Positions 42,242 to 51,038 of a stretch of DNA of 60,840 nucleotides are shown piece after piece. How positions within the stretch are numbered: the stretch's first letter is position 1; every line of letters begins with the position of its first letter. A program made the translations under genes and the position numbers. Origin of the DNA: Bacteroidales bacterium. GTDB lineage: Bacteria > Bacteroidota > Bacteroidia > Bacteroidales > GCA-2748055. The stretch covers positions 1 through 60,840 of the forward strand of contig JACJXF010000015.1 in assembly GCA_020636775.1 (NCBI GenBank), written 5' to 3'. The notes beneath the pieces are model-generated. The model ran no database searches, had not been told where the DNA came from, and saw nothing but the letters and a program-made list of their open reading frames with translations.

Positions 42242-44191
42242 ATGTTTATTGATAAAAAGAATCTTGATGAGAGCATAAGCCCGGGAAAGGATTTCTACCG
42301 TTATGCCAATGGAGGATGGATGAAAAGAAATCCGCTGCCCCCGGAATACAGTCGTTATGGAAGCTTTGATATTCTCGCAGAAGAAAATAATGAGAAACTA
42401 AGGGAGCTGATTGAAGGATTATCAAAAATCAGTATCACTCCCGGAAGTCTGGAACAGAAAGTTCATGATTTTTACACCTCAGGTATGGATACGAATGCTA
42501 TTGAAAAGGCAGGTATTAATCCGATTCGCAGGCTTCTTGATGAGGTGAATTCAATAAAAACCAAGGCTGAGTTTTTATCCTTCATGATTCGAATGCAGGC
42601 TGAAAATTTTCAGTATTTATTTTCATTTTACGGAAGCGTTGATCCGGGTAAAAGTGAGTGGGTTATGGCCAGTATTTCGCAGGGAGGGCTCGGATTAGGA
42701 GATGTAGACTATTATACGAGAGATGATGATCAGTCAAAGGCCATACTTTCAAAATACAGGGAACATATTTCGAAAATTCTGCAATTATCCGGATTTGAGA
42801 AGGACTGCATGAATTATGCCACAGCTATTCTGGCTTTCGAAACTTCGCTCGCAAAAGTCTCAATGACAAGGCAGGAAAGAAGAGATCCACATAAACAATA
42901 CAATAAAATGGATGTGGATGAACTTATTGCAATCTGTCCTGCACTCGACTGGAGAAAGCTGATTAAAAGCCTGCATCTTGATGATCTGAAAGAAATTAAT
43001 GTATCACAGCCAGTGTTTTTCAAGGAACTGAGCAATCTCATTGATACAACTGAACTTGAAACTTTAAAAGCCTGGATGCATTGGACATTGGTTAACAAGA
43101 ATTCCGATTTTTTGTCTGATAAGTTTGTAAATGCAGCCTTTCATTTTTATGGTGAATACCTTTCAGGAAAAAAGAAAATTCTTCCTCGTTGGAAACGTGT
43201 CATGGCAAATGCAAACCATGCACTTGGTGAGGCAATTGGTGAGTTATATGTTGCCAGGTATTTCCCTCCTGAATCGAAAGAAAGAATGCTTGATCTGGTA
43301 TCCAACCTGAAAGAATCTCTTTCTGAAAGAATTGAGAAACTCAGCTGGATGAGTGCTGAAACCAAGGGTAAAGCATTAGATAAGCTTGAAGCCATAAATG
43401 TAAAGATTGGCTACCCTGATAAATGGAGAGACTATGAGGGTTTGAACATTAATTCATCTGGCTATTTCGATAATACCAGAACTGCATATTATTTTAACTA
43501 TCTCTACAACCTTAACAAAATTGGCAAAAAGGTTGATAAGGACGAATGGGGAATGACTCCCCAAACGGTTAATGCATATTACAGTCCAACCCGTAATGAA
43601 ATAGTGTTTCCGGCAGCCATTTTACAACCCCCTTTCTTTTTTTCCGATGGCGATGATGCCATTAACTACGGTGCCATTGGAATGGTTATCGGACATGAAC
43701 TTACACATGGATTTGATGATCAGGGGAGGAATTATGACAGCAAAGGAAATCTGAAGGATTGGTGGACGGAGAAGGACGCGGAAAATTTCAAAGTCAGGAC
43801 AAAGATATTGGTGGATCAGTTTGATTCACTTACAGTTCACGAAGGTACCAGGGCAAATGGTCAACTTACCCTGGGAGAAAATATTGCCGATCTTGGCGGA
43901 CTGAACATAGCTTATTCAGCATTAAGAAAGGCATGGGAAGAAAATCCCCCCGAAAACCCAAAAGAGGGCTTCACCCCTGCTCAGAGATTTTTCCTGGCAT
44001 ATGCCCATGTCTGGGCAAGCAATATGACCATTGAGGATATGCTTCGAAGGACAAGAGAAGACGTGCATTCTCTGGGTCAGTTCAGGGTAAACGAACCCCT
44101 GCGTCACATGCAGGAATTTTTCGATGCATTTGAACTGAATGAAAAAGCTGAGATGTATCTGAAGCCGGAAAACCGTGCCGATATCTGGTAA
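42242..44191 (+). CDS. pepO: M13-family zinc metallopeptidase (PepO-like), no signal peptide
   Basis: A 649-residue neprilysin-type endopeptidase. The zinc motif is HELTH (His485, Glu486, His489) in VIGHELTHGFDDQGRNYDSKG, and the third ligand is Glu546 in LGENIADLGGLNIAYSAL. The substrate-binding VNAYYSPTRNEIVFPAAILQPPFF segment precedes the zinc site, as usual. The ATG at MFIDKKNLDESISPGKDFYRYANG starts right at the M13 N-domain, with no signal peptide or lipobox; the TTG alternative 19 codons upstream adds a hydrophobic but atypical stretch. So it may be cytosolic, unlike many Bacteroidota relatives. The transcript is separate from rocD. Confidence 0.93.
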   Translation: MFIDKKNLDESISPGKDFYRYANGGWMKRNPLPPEYSRYGSFDILAEENNEKLRELIEGLSKISITPGSLEQKVHDFYTSGMDTNAIEKAGINPIRRLLDEVNSIKTKAEFLSFMIRMQAENFQYLFSFYGSVDPGKSEWVMASISQGGLGLGDVDYYTRDDDQSKAILSKYREHISKILQLSGFEKDCMNYATAILAFETSLAKVSMTRQERRDPHKQYNKMDVDELIAICPALDWRKLIKSLHLDDLKEINVSQPVFFKELSNLIDTTELETLKAWMHWTLVNKNSDFLSDKFVNAAFHFYGEYLSGKKKILPRWKRVMANANHALGEAIGELYVARYFPPESKERMLDLVSNLKESLSERIEKLSWMSAETKGKALDKLEAINVKIGYPDKWRDYEGLNINSSGYFDNTRTAYYFNYLYNLNKIGKKVDKDEWGMTPQTVNAYYSPTRNEIVFPAAILQPPFFFSDGDDAINYGAIGMVIGHELTHGFDDQGRNYDSKGNLKDWWTEKDAENFKVRTKILVDQFDSLTVHEGTRANGQLTLGENIADLGGLNIAYSALRKAWEENPPENPKEGFTPAQRFFLAYAHVWASNMTIEDMLRRTREDVHSLGQFRVNEPLRHMQEFFDAFELNEKAEMYLKPENRADIW

Positions 44192-44285
44192 AAAAGAAAC
44201 CGGATGTAAAATAGTCAGGTTTGGTACGGATTCAGATAATGGAAACTTCATAATGAATACTGCTTATAGTTCATTTTGCAGGCTG

Positions 44286-44318
44286 TTTGGAAGTATGCAT
44301 CAAATTGTTTTATATTTA
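44286..44318 (+). promoter_or_regulatory. Promoter of the cytochrome c / DUF5777 / YceI operon
   Basis: TTTG, a 21-nt gap and TATATTTA give a Bacteroidota-type -33/-7 pair with near-canonical spacing (last base of the -7 box deviates). It ends 22 bp before the first ATG of the three-gene operon. Confidence 0.5.
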
Positions 44319-44340
44319 CATTAAAGCCAGAATAGTAAAA

Positions 44341-44715
44341 ATGAAGCAAAACCTCTTATTCCTTGCAGTTGTGTTGACAATAATATTTGCATTTTTGCAG
44401 CAATCCTGCGAAAATAATAATGAGCTTGATTTATATGGTAATCAGGAATGCGACACTACTCATATCAGCTGGAATTCCAATATCAAACAATTACTTCAGG
44501 ACAAATGCGTGCGATGTCATAATGAAAAGCTTAACTACAATGGAGTCAGGCACGACACCTACGAGGAAGAACTGAAGGTGGTTTACGATGGCAGGCTTCA
44601 GGCAGCTATAAACCATACGGGGCCTTTTAAAATGCCGAAAAATGAAGGCAAACTTCCTTATTGCGAATTATTGTTATTAAATAAGTGGATAGAAAACGGA
44701 GCACCGGAAAACTAA
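44341..44715 (+). CDS. Small mono-haem cytochrome c-like lipoprotein
   Basis: A 124-residue protein with a lipoprotein signal (FLQQSC, Cys23) and one haem-binding CVRCH motif (Cys56, Cys59, His60). Preceding ISWNSNIKQLLQDKCVRCHN and the later GPFKMPKNEGKLPYCELLLLNKWIENGAPEN are typical of c-type domains found with surface lipoproteins; Met in FKMP is the likely sixth ligand. The ATG is preferred to an upstream TTG. It is followed 4 bp later by the DUF5777 gene and then YceI, forming a tight operon, probably for periplasmic or outer-membrane electron transfer. Confidence 0.82.
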   Translation: MKQNLLFLAVVLTIIFAFLQQSCENNNELDLYGNQECDTTHISWNSNIKQLLQDKCVRCHNEKLNYNGVRHDTYEEELKVVYDGRLQAAINHTGPFKMPKNEGKLPYCELLLLNKWIENGAPEN

Positions 44716-44719
44716 ATCT

Positions 44720-45619
44720 ATGAATAAGTTTTTTACTCTAAGTACCATTATTTTTCTGCTTTGTGGAAAATTAGCCTTTTCTCAGGATCTTGATGAAATC
44801 CTGGCAGGAATTTCTCAGGACAGCACCGCCACCTATACTCTGGGTACTTTTAAGGGAACCACAGTAATTAATGGCCAGTCCATTGAAGTTCCCGGAGCCG
44901 GTGATTTGCATTTTATCATATCGCATCGATTTGGGGCCATAAATTCAGGGATTTATGATTTCTTTGGAATTGATCAGGCTACAACCCGCTTTGGATTTGA
45001 ATACGGAATTAAAAATATTGCCTCTCTCTCCATTGGAAGAAATGGCTTTAACAAAACCTATGATGGCGGAATCAAAGTAAGGCTTCTGAGGCAGCAAACC
45101 GGAATTAAGTCAATTCCTGTGAGCCTTTCAGTTTTCGTTGGCAGCTATGTAAATACTTTGAAATGGGATGATCCTTCCAGAGAAAATCTCTTCTCCTCAA
45201 GATTGTCATATGCGACTCAATTGCTGATTGCCCGAAAATTTTCACAGAAACTATCCATTCAGCTAAGCCCCTCCTATATTCATAAAAACCTGGTCCCACT
45301 TCCTGAAGATCAGAACAATATTTTCGCTATGGGTCTTGGTGGGAGATACAAAATCAGCAGAAAAATATCTGTCAATGCTGAGTACTTTTACCTCTTGCCC
45401 GGCAAAACTGCCGATGATTTCATGAATTCACTTTCGTTTGGTGTTGATATGGAGACCGGAGGGCATGTTTTTCAATTACAGTTCACAAACTCACAGCAAA
45501 TGTTTGCTCCCGGATTTATAACAGAGACAAGCGGTGAATGGACAGCCGGTGATATTTATTTCGGATTTAACATATACCGTGTATTTCCCGGAAAGAAAAG
45601 AGCCAGAAATATATACTAG
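44720..45619 (+). CDS. DUF5777 outer-membrane barrel protein
   Basis: A 299-residue protein with a signal peptide (ending LAFSQ) and barrel-like strands, matching the DUF5777 pattern (GDLHFIISHRFGAINSGIYDFFGIDQATTRFGFEYGI). The conserved HRFG...DQATTRFG segment is the clearest hallmark. It lies between the cytochrome c-like gene (4 bp) and YceI (1 bp), a gene trio I recognise as recurrent in Bacteroidota; it may provide the outer-membrane component of a redox or lipid-related module. Function is not established. Confidence 0.8.
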   Translation: MNKFFTLSTIIFLLCGKLAFSQDLDEILAGISQDSTATYTLGTFKGTTVINGQSIEVPGAGDLHFIISHRFGAINSGIYDFFGIDQATTRFGFEYGIKNIASLSIGRNGFNKTYDGGIKVRLLRQQTGIKSIPVSLSVFVGSYVNTLKWDDPSRENLFSSRLSYATQLLIARKFSQKLSIQLSPSYIHKNLVPLPEDQNNIFAMGLGGRYKISRKISVNAEYFYLLPGKTADDFMNSLSFGVDMETGGHVFQLQFTNSQQMFAPGFITETSGEWTAGDIYFGFNIYRVFPGKKRARNIY

Positions 45620-45620
45620 G

Positions 45621-46196
45621 ATGGAAAGAGCAAGAAAGATAGCAATGGTAATTTTACTGATTATGTCCGGAGTATTTGTCCTGACATCTGAGCAGATTCC
45701 TTCTTCAATTTATACCTGTCAGAATGGTAATGTAAAATTTCTTTCTGATGCCCCTCTGGAAATGATAAAGGCTGAATCTTCAAAACTTTCAGGAGTGTTA
45801 AACCTTTCCGACAGGTCATTTACATTTTCCCTTCCTATTAAAAGCTTTGAGGGATTCAACAGTAGTCTCCAGCGGGTTCATTTTAATGAAGATTACATGG
45901 AAAGTGAATTATATCCCAACTCGACTTTTAAGGGAAAAATTATTGAAGAGATTGATTTATCGAAACTCGGTAAGTATCAGGTTCGGGCAAAAGGAAAAAT
46001 CAATATTCACGGTGTTGAAAACGACAGGATCATTAAAGTCAGCCTGGTTGTTGGAAGTTCAAAAATGGATGCCAATGCAGAATTTACTGTTTTCCTAGAG
46101 GATTATAATATTACAATTCCATCTATTGTCAATCAAAAGATTGCGGAGGAAATAAAAGTCAGCATAAACCTTACACTGGTTCCTTTGAAAAAATAA
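45621..46196 (+). CDS. YceI-family periplasmic protein
   Basis: A 191-residue lipocalin-like YceI protein with an N-terminal hydrophobic signal (MERARKIAMVILLIMSGVFVL). The YceI barrel is seen in NVKFLSDAPLEMIKAESSKLSGVLNLSDRSFTFSLPIKSFEGFNS...HFNEDYMESELYPNSTFKGKI and the closing segment DYNITIPSIVNQKIAEEIKVSINLTL. Relatives bind polyprenoid lipids or quinone-like molecules. The ATG one base after the DUF5777 stop is preferred to the GTG start inside that gene. It is the last gene of the trio, so an isoprenoid-quinone or electron-transfer link is plausible. Confidence 0.88.
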   Translation: MERARKIAMVILLIMSGVFVLTSEQIPSSIYTCQNGNVKFLSDAPLEMIKAESSKLSGVLNLSDRSFTFSLPIKSFEGFNSSLQRVHFNEDYMESELYPNSTFKGKIIEEIDLSKLGKYQVRAKGKINIHGVENDRIIKVSLVVGSSKMDANAEFTVFLEDYNITIPSIVNQKIAEEIKVSINLTLVPLKK

Positions 46197-46257
46197 GGAG
46201 GATTCATCTTAATAAAATGCTGAAATACAAATAATTAAACAAGCCTTATAGCTTTAC

Positions 46258-49200
46258 ATGAAGCGTTTAAATATATATATCTTATTTCTAATCATACTGG
46301 TCTCAATCGGTGAGATAAAAGCCCAGACTCCTCTGCTGCGTCAACATCAGTTGTTCAGGGGTAAGGAGAAATATACGGTAAATGTAGTTTTTCAGGATCC
46401 CAAAGGATGGATGTGGTTTGGAACCGATAATGGTTTATTCCGATTTGACGGAATTAATTACGTGCGTTTTACGGTTGTTGAAGGATTAGCAACCAACAAT
46501 GTTACCGCTTTGGGTTCAAATAAGGATGGAAGACTTTGGATTGGTCATGAGGATGGAGAAATCAGCATCTATAACGGAAACACCATCGAGAAATTCAATC
46601 CTGAGGAAGGGATGGGTACAAAAAAGATCACTGATATTGCCCTTGATTCAAGCGGGGTTATATGGTTTTCCACATCTGAGGAGGGTGTGTACCGTTATGA
46701 CGGACGATATCTGACCAATGTGAATATTGACGACGGTCTTTCAGATAATCATGTTTATGATATTGAAGTAGCGCGAGATGGTACCTTATGGTTTGCAACT
46801 GATTATGGAATTACTCAGTACAGCAAAGGACAATGCAGTGTACTTTCAATGAAAGATGGATTGGCAGATAATATCGTCAGAGTGCTAAAAGCCTCACCTG
46901 ACGGAAGGATATGGGCCGGTACTCAGGATATGGGACTGATAATTTTTGATCCGAAAAAAAATAGTTTTACTACCCTTGACGGCTGGGATTATGGTGCCAT
47001 AACAGGGTTTGTCATGAGCCTGGAAGATAATATCTGGATCAGTACTGAAAGGCAGGGCATAGTGCAGCTCCAGCTTACCAAGGGCTTAGAAAAACCGTAT
47101 TATAAAAAAATCACTCAAAAGCAAGGCTTGATCTCTGAAAGGATAAATGCCATAATAAAAGATAGTGAAGAAAACATCTGGGTGGGAGGTTATCAGGGAG
47201 TTGTACAGGCCCTTCCTGCTGTTTTCGAATTCCTTAACAAAGAAAACGGCAGTCCCTTTGAGATGGTTTATAGTATTGCAAGTACAAATGAAGGGAATTT
47301 ATGGGTATGCAGCGAATCAGGTCTTTTCAGGGGCATACAGGATAATTCCGGTCAGTTTATATGGAGTAATATTCTAAACCTGACAGGTATTAATTTCATT
47401 TCTCTTTATTTCGATAAAAAAGGTTTCATATGGGCAGGCAGTTATGGAGACGGTGTGTACAGGATAAACCCTAAAAATCTCCAATATAAGAAATTCACCG
47501 TGGCAGAGGGTCTCAGTGATAATAATGTAAGTGCAATTTCAGGTAACGACAGTGTAATATGGCTCTCAACTTTTGGTGGCGGAGTCTCAAAATTTCTGAT
47601 GAAATCATCCCGATTTGACAAAATTCAAAATGAAGAGATTGCTAAATCATACATTTATCAAACCCGGACTGACCTCAAAGGAAGGACATGGATAGCGGGT
47701 ACATTGCGTTACCCCGCCTATTTTTTTTCCGACAGTTTACACTCTTTAGATACAGATGGTCAAAAATTTCCCCAACTCTATTCAATAGCAACCGACAGTT
47801 CAGGTATGGTCTGGTTTAATACCAAAGATGATGGTTTGCTGGTTTATAACGGAGACAGTATTGAGAAAATTGGTGAAAAAAAAGGTATTGCTTTCAAAGA
47901 TATACAGTCAATCATCTTTGATAAATATAATAACCTGCTGGTTATTTCTGACTTCGGTTTTTTGTTTTACCAGTATCAAAAAGGCGTTATTCTTGAATTT
48001 GGTGAAAACACCGGACTTTCCTATCAGTATCCGATTTTAAATTCAGTATATTCGGATTCAGAAGGACAGATCTGGATAGGAACTCAATCGGGAATAATTA
48101 AATATAATCCGGCGTATCTCAAATTTATTAAGCAGTCGCCCAGAGTCTTTCTATCCGAAAAGAAATTATTCTCCACTCCTATTTCAAACAGCAAAAAACG
48201 GTTCAGGTATAATGAAAATAATTTCACCTTTGCATATACCGGGATTTGGTTCAGAAATCCTGAAGCTCTGACATACCGGTACATGCTGGAAGGTTTTGAT
48301 TTAAAATGGAATTATTTCAATCAAAACCAGAGTCTTACCTACTCAAAATTGCCTGCAGGAGACTATACCTTTAAAGTCGAAGTTAGTCTGAACCAGAAAA
48401 CCTGGTTCAGTTCTCCTGAGTCGAGCTTTTCATTCAAAGTTTCGCCTCCCTTCTGGATGCGCTGGTGGTTCATTCTGCTTATGGCTATAATGCTGGTAAG
48501 CGGAATATTTTTGTACATCAGAATCCGTCTGTATAATCTGAATAAAGCCAAAGAAGAGCTTGAAGTGGAAGTTTATAAAAGGACTGAAGAGATAAGAAAT
48601 CAGAATGAAGAATTGGAGACACAAAAAGAAGAAATTGCAGCTCAGCGGGATATGGCTGAGGATCAGCGGGATAAGATAGAAGCACAAAAAGATGAGATAC
48701 AGGCAAGTATCCGTTATGCTCACAGGCTTCAATCAGCAGCTCTTCCACCGAAAACCCAGCTCGATCTTGTTCTGGGAGATTATTTTATTCTTAATAAGCC
48801 GCGGGATATTGTAAGTGGTGATTTCTTCTGGGTTGCTAAAAATGAAACACATAAGTTTTTTGCAGTGGGAGACTGCACCGGTCATGGTGTGCCGGGTGCC
48901 TTTATGAGCATGCTGGGATTAAGTGCTCTGAACGATATTGTGAAGTCACTGGATCAGTGTACTTCTTCTCAGGTTCTGAATCTGCTTCGTAATAGAGTGC
49001 GTGAATCTTTGCACCAGGGAGGAGAAAGCGAGACGGTGGCAAACGATGGCATGGATATTTCCCTCTGTATTTATGAACCTGAAACCGGCACCCTGCAGTT
49101 TTCAGCTGCCCATAATCCACTGTATATTATCAGAAACGGAGAATTGATGGTGGTTGAAGCAGATAAAATGGAAATAGGCAGTTATCTGCTTGAAAAGCGG

Positions 49201-49452
49201 GAGTTTACCAATAACATCATTCAATGTCAGACAGGGGATATTATCTATCTTTTTTCAGATGGATTTGCAGATCAGTTTGGTGGAGAGTCGGGCAAGAAAT
49301 ATAAGTACAAACAGTTCAGGGATTTCATCCTCTCGATTCACAGCGAAAGCATGCAGAAGCAGAAATGGCTGCTTGACGAAGAAATTGAAGCCTGGAGAGG
49401 CTTATTACCTCAGGTTGATGATATTATGGTACTGGGCGTCAGGCTTGCTTAA
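46258..49452 (+). CDS. Propeller sensor with Y_Y_Y domain and SpoIIE-type phosphatase output
   Basis: A 1064-residue transmembrane sensor. A signal peptide (about 1-23) is followed by two seven-bladed propellers made of Reg_prop repeats (GWMWFGTDNGLFRFDG, GRLWIGHEDGEISIYNG and about a dozen others to residue 640). A Y_Y_Y domain covers about 675-740, a membrane helix about 750-772 (WWFILLMAIMLVSGIFLYI), a coiled coil about 775-825 (rich in E, Q, K) and a PP2C-type SpoIIE phosphatase about 835-1064. Phosphatase Asp motifs are GDCTGHGVPGAFMSMLG, NDGMDISLCIY, FSDGFADQFGG and VDDIMVLGVRL. It replaces the kinase of hybrid two-component sensors by a Ser/Thr phosphatase, presumably acting on an anti-sigma antagonist. 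No partner gene is nearby. Confidence 0.93.
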   Translation: MKRLNIYILFLIILVSIGEIKAQTPLLRQHQLFRGKEKYTVNVVFQDPKGWMWFGTDNGLFRFDGINYVRFTVVEGLATNNVTALGSNKDGRLWIGHEDGEISIYNGNTIEKFNPEEGMGTKKITDIALDSSGVIWFSTSEEGVYRYDGRYLTNVNIDDGLSDNHVYDIEVARDGTLWFATDYGITQYSKGQCSVLSMKDGLADNIVRVLKASPDGRIWAGTQDMGLIIFDPKKNSFTTLDGWDYGAITGFVMSLEDNIWISTERQGIVQLQLTKGLEKPYYKKITQKQGLISERINAIIKDSEENIWVGGYQGVVQALPAVFEFLNKENGSPFEMVYSIASTNEGNLWVCSESGLFRGIQDNSGQFIWSNILNLTGINFISLYFDKKGFIWAGSYGDGVYRINPKNLQYKKFTVAEGLSDNNVSAISGNDSVIWLSTFGGGVSKFLMKSSRFDKIQNEEIAKSYIYQTRTDLKGRTWIAGTLRYPAYFFSDSLHSLDTDGQKFPQLYSIATDSSGMVWFNTKDDGLLVYNGDSIEKIGEKKGIAFKDIQSIIFDKYNNLLVISDFGFLFYQYQKGVILEFGENTGLSYQYPILNSVYSDSEGQIWIGTQSGIIKYNPAYLKFIKQSPRVFLSEKKLFSTPISNSKKRFRYNENNFTFAYTGIWFRNPEALTYRYMLEGFDLKWNYFNQNQSLTYSKLPAGDYTFKVEVSLNQKTWFSSPESSFSFKVSPPFWMRWWFILLMAIMLVSGIFLYIRIRLYNLNKAKEELEVEVYKRTEEIRNQNEELETQKEEIAAQRDMAEDQRDKIEAQKDEIQASIRYAHRLQSAALPPKTQLDLVLGDYFILNKPRDIVSGDFFWVAKNETHKFFAVGDCTGHGVPGAFMSMLGLSALNDIVKSLDQCTSSQVLNLLRNRVRESLHQGGESETVANDGMDISLCIYEPETGTLQFSAAHNPLYIIRNGELMVVEADKMEIGSYLLEKREFTNNIIQCQTGDIIYLFSDGFADQFGGESGKKYKYKQFRDFILSIHSESMQKQKWLLDEEIEAWRGLLPQVDDIMVLGVRLA

Positions 49453-50375
49453 TCCTGTCCGGCCTGCTTTTCCGCATCCCAGCCGTAATCAATATATTTC
49501 CAGCTAACATTTTCTCCCTGAACATGCAGGAGCATAAAACCTTCCTGAAAACCTTTGTTGGGTCCCTGCCACCAAGCTGCGCTTACAGCTCCACCGGTAA
49601 CAAAATGAATACCGTCGATAAAAATATCTTCAATAGTATGGAGGTGTCCCTGAAGAACCAGTTTCAGATTATATCCCTTAAAAAGCTCAAGTACTTCTTT
49701 CGAATTCGCAACAACCAGACTCGAATCGGCCCTCAGGGTAGATCCGTCATAACGCTGTGCATAGGCAGTTATAAAAGGAATATGTGTGGAAATAACAATC
49801 GGCATTTTCTTGTCGGTTGCAGATAATTCATCCTTAATCCATCTCATCTGTGTACTATCCACCCATCCTATGTATCCTGATTTATGGGTATCTTCGATGG
49901 AATTCACGATTATAAACTTCCATCCTTTGTGTTCAAATGCATAATAACTTTTTCCCATCCGGTTTTCAAACATTTTTTCGCCGTATTCAGGATTTTCCAT
50001 ATTCGATCCACTCTTTTTGTAGATGCCGTATATTTCATGGTTTCCCATGGTGTTATGAACGGGCATTTTAAGATTCTTAATTTCCTCCTGATATAGTTTA
50101 TACAATGAGTCAGCCCTGCCATAAGACGCAGCCAGAGCATCCATAATCAGATCGCCTCCGGTAATTACAAAGTCAGGATTCAGGCTGTTTATGGTATCCA
50201 TCGCCTGTTCAAATCCCTTTGTTGCATTTCTTTCAGGTTCCAGATGGATATCTGTCATAAAGACAAAATTGAAATCTTCTGAATCAGCAGTGGCAGTCTT
50301 ATTTTTGCAGGAGGCAAGACTCAGAAAAATGAAAATTGCCATAAGGCTTGAGGATCCAAATAAATACTTCTTCAT
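49449..50375 (-). CDS. Calcineurin-like metallophosphoesterase lipoprotein
   Basis: A 308-residue metallophosphoesterase with a lipoprotein signal (SLASC, Cys23). Metal-site motifs in order: Asp42 and His44 (FMTDIHLEP), Asp in VITGGDLIMD, Asn-His in TMGNHEIYG, His in VISTHIPF and the GHLH motif in VLQGHLHTIEDI. The TMGNHEIYGIYKKSG...GEKMFENRMGKSYYAFEHKGWKFIIVNS region resembles acid-phosphatase-like or 3',5'-cyclic-AMP phosphodiesterase-like proteins of this superfamily. It should act in the periplasm or on the surface. It is 53 bp after hisIE on the same strand, with no evident terminator between, and its stop overlaps the SpoIIE-sensor stop by 4 bp. Confidence 0.88.
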   Translation of the reverse strand: MKKYLFGSSSLMAIFIFLSLASCKNKTATADSEDFNFVFMTDIHLEPERNATKGFEQAMDTINSLNPDFVITGGDLIMDALAASYGRADSLYKLYQEEIKNLKMPVHNTMGNHEIYGIYKKSGSNMENPEYGEKMFENRMGKSYYAFEHKGWKFIIVNSIEDTHKSGYIGWVDSTQMRWIKDELSATDKKMPIVISTHIPFITAYAQRYDGSTLRADSSLVVANSKEVLELFKGYNLKLVLQGHLHTIEDIFIDGIHFVTGGAVSAAWWQGPNKGFQEGFMLLHVQGENVSWKYIDYGWDAEKQAGQD

Positions 50376-50428
50376 GATTCTAAATTTTTAATTATCTGAC
50401 TAAATTCTTTTGCGCTAAAATATTATAG

Positions 50429-51028
50429 TTATTCCTTTCTGTGCCTTTCAACCAAAACAGATACCACATCGCGTATATCCTTGTCACGGGCTGAAAGCAG
50501 AACAAGAAGGTGATACATTAGATCTGCAGCCTCATTAAGCAAAAGATCATCATTTATATCCATGGCTTCAATAACGAGTTCAACAGCCTCCTCTCCCACC
50601 TTTTGGGCAATTTTGTTCATGCCTTTTTGAAACAGCTTTGTTGTATAGCTGTCAGGAGGCATATCCTGTTTCCTCTTATGAATCAGGTCCTGTAACTCAA
50701 GCAAAAATGAGACATTATCCGAATTATTCTCATTGAAGCAGGTATCGGCGCCTGTGTGGCACACCGGTCCTGTTGGTTCAGCTTTAATCAGAAGGGTATC
50801 ATTATCGCAATCCGGAATGATTTCCTGAATCCTTAGAAAATTGCCGCTTTCTTCCCCTTTGGTCCATAGTCGCTTCCGTGTACGACTGTAAAATGTTACC
50901 AGACCTGTGTCCTTCGATTTCATATACGCTTCCTCATTCATGAAGCCCAGCATCAGTACCTTATTTGTCTTAACATCCTGAATTACAGCAGGTATAAGCC
51001 CCATATTCTTTTCAAAATCCAGTTTCAT
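50429..51028 (-). CDS. hisIE: Bifunctional phosphoribosyl-AMP cyclohydrolase / phosphoribosyl-ATP pyrophosphatase
   Basis: A 199-residue HisIE fusion catalysing steps 2 and 3 of histidine synthesis. The cyclohydrolase half (about 1-105) has LMLGFMNEEAY, FYSRTRKRLWTKGEESGN and the zinc-binding cysteines in CDNDT...GPVCHTGADTCF. The pyrophosphatase half (about 110-199) has the helical GMNKIAQKVGEEAVELVIEAMD and NEAADLMYHLLVLL segments. I chose the ATG giving MKLDFEKN; a TTG seven codons earlier lies inside hisF. It is the last his gene, 10 bp after hisF. Confidence 0.95.
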   Translation of the reverse strand: MKLDFEKNMGLIPAVIQDVKTNKVLMLGFMNEEAYMKSKDTGLVTFYSRTRKRLWTKGEESGNFLRIQEIIPDCDNDTLLIKAEPTGPVCHTGADTCFNENNSDNVSFLLELQDLIHKRKQDMPPDSYTTKLFQKGMNKIAQKVGEEAVELVIEAMDINDDLLLNEAADLMYHLLVLLSARDKDIRDVVSVLVERHRKE

Positions 51029-51038
51029 AAATTCATCC

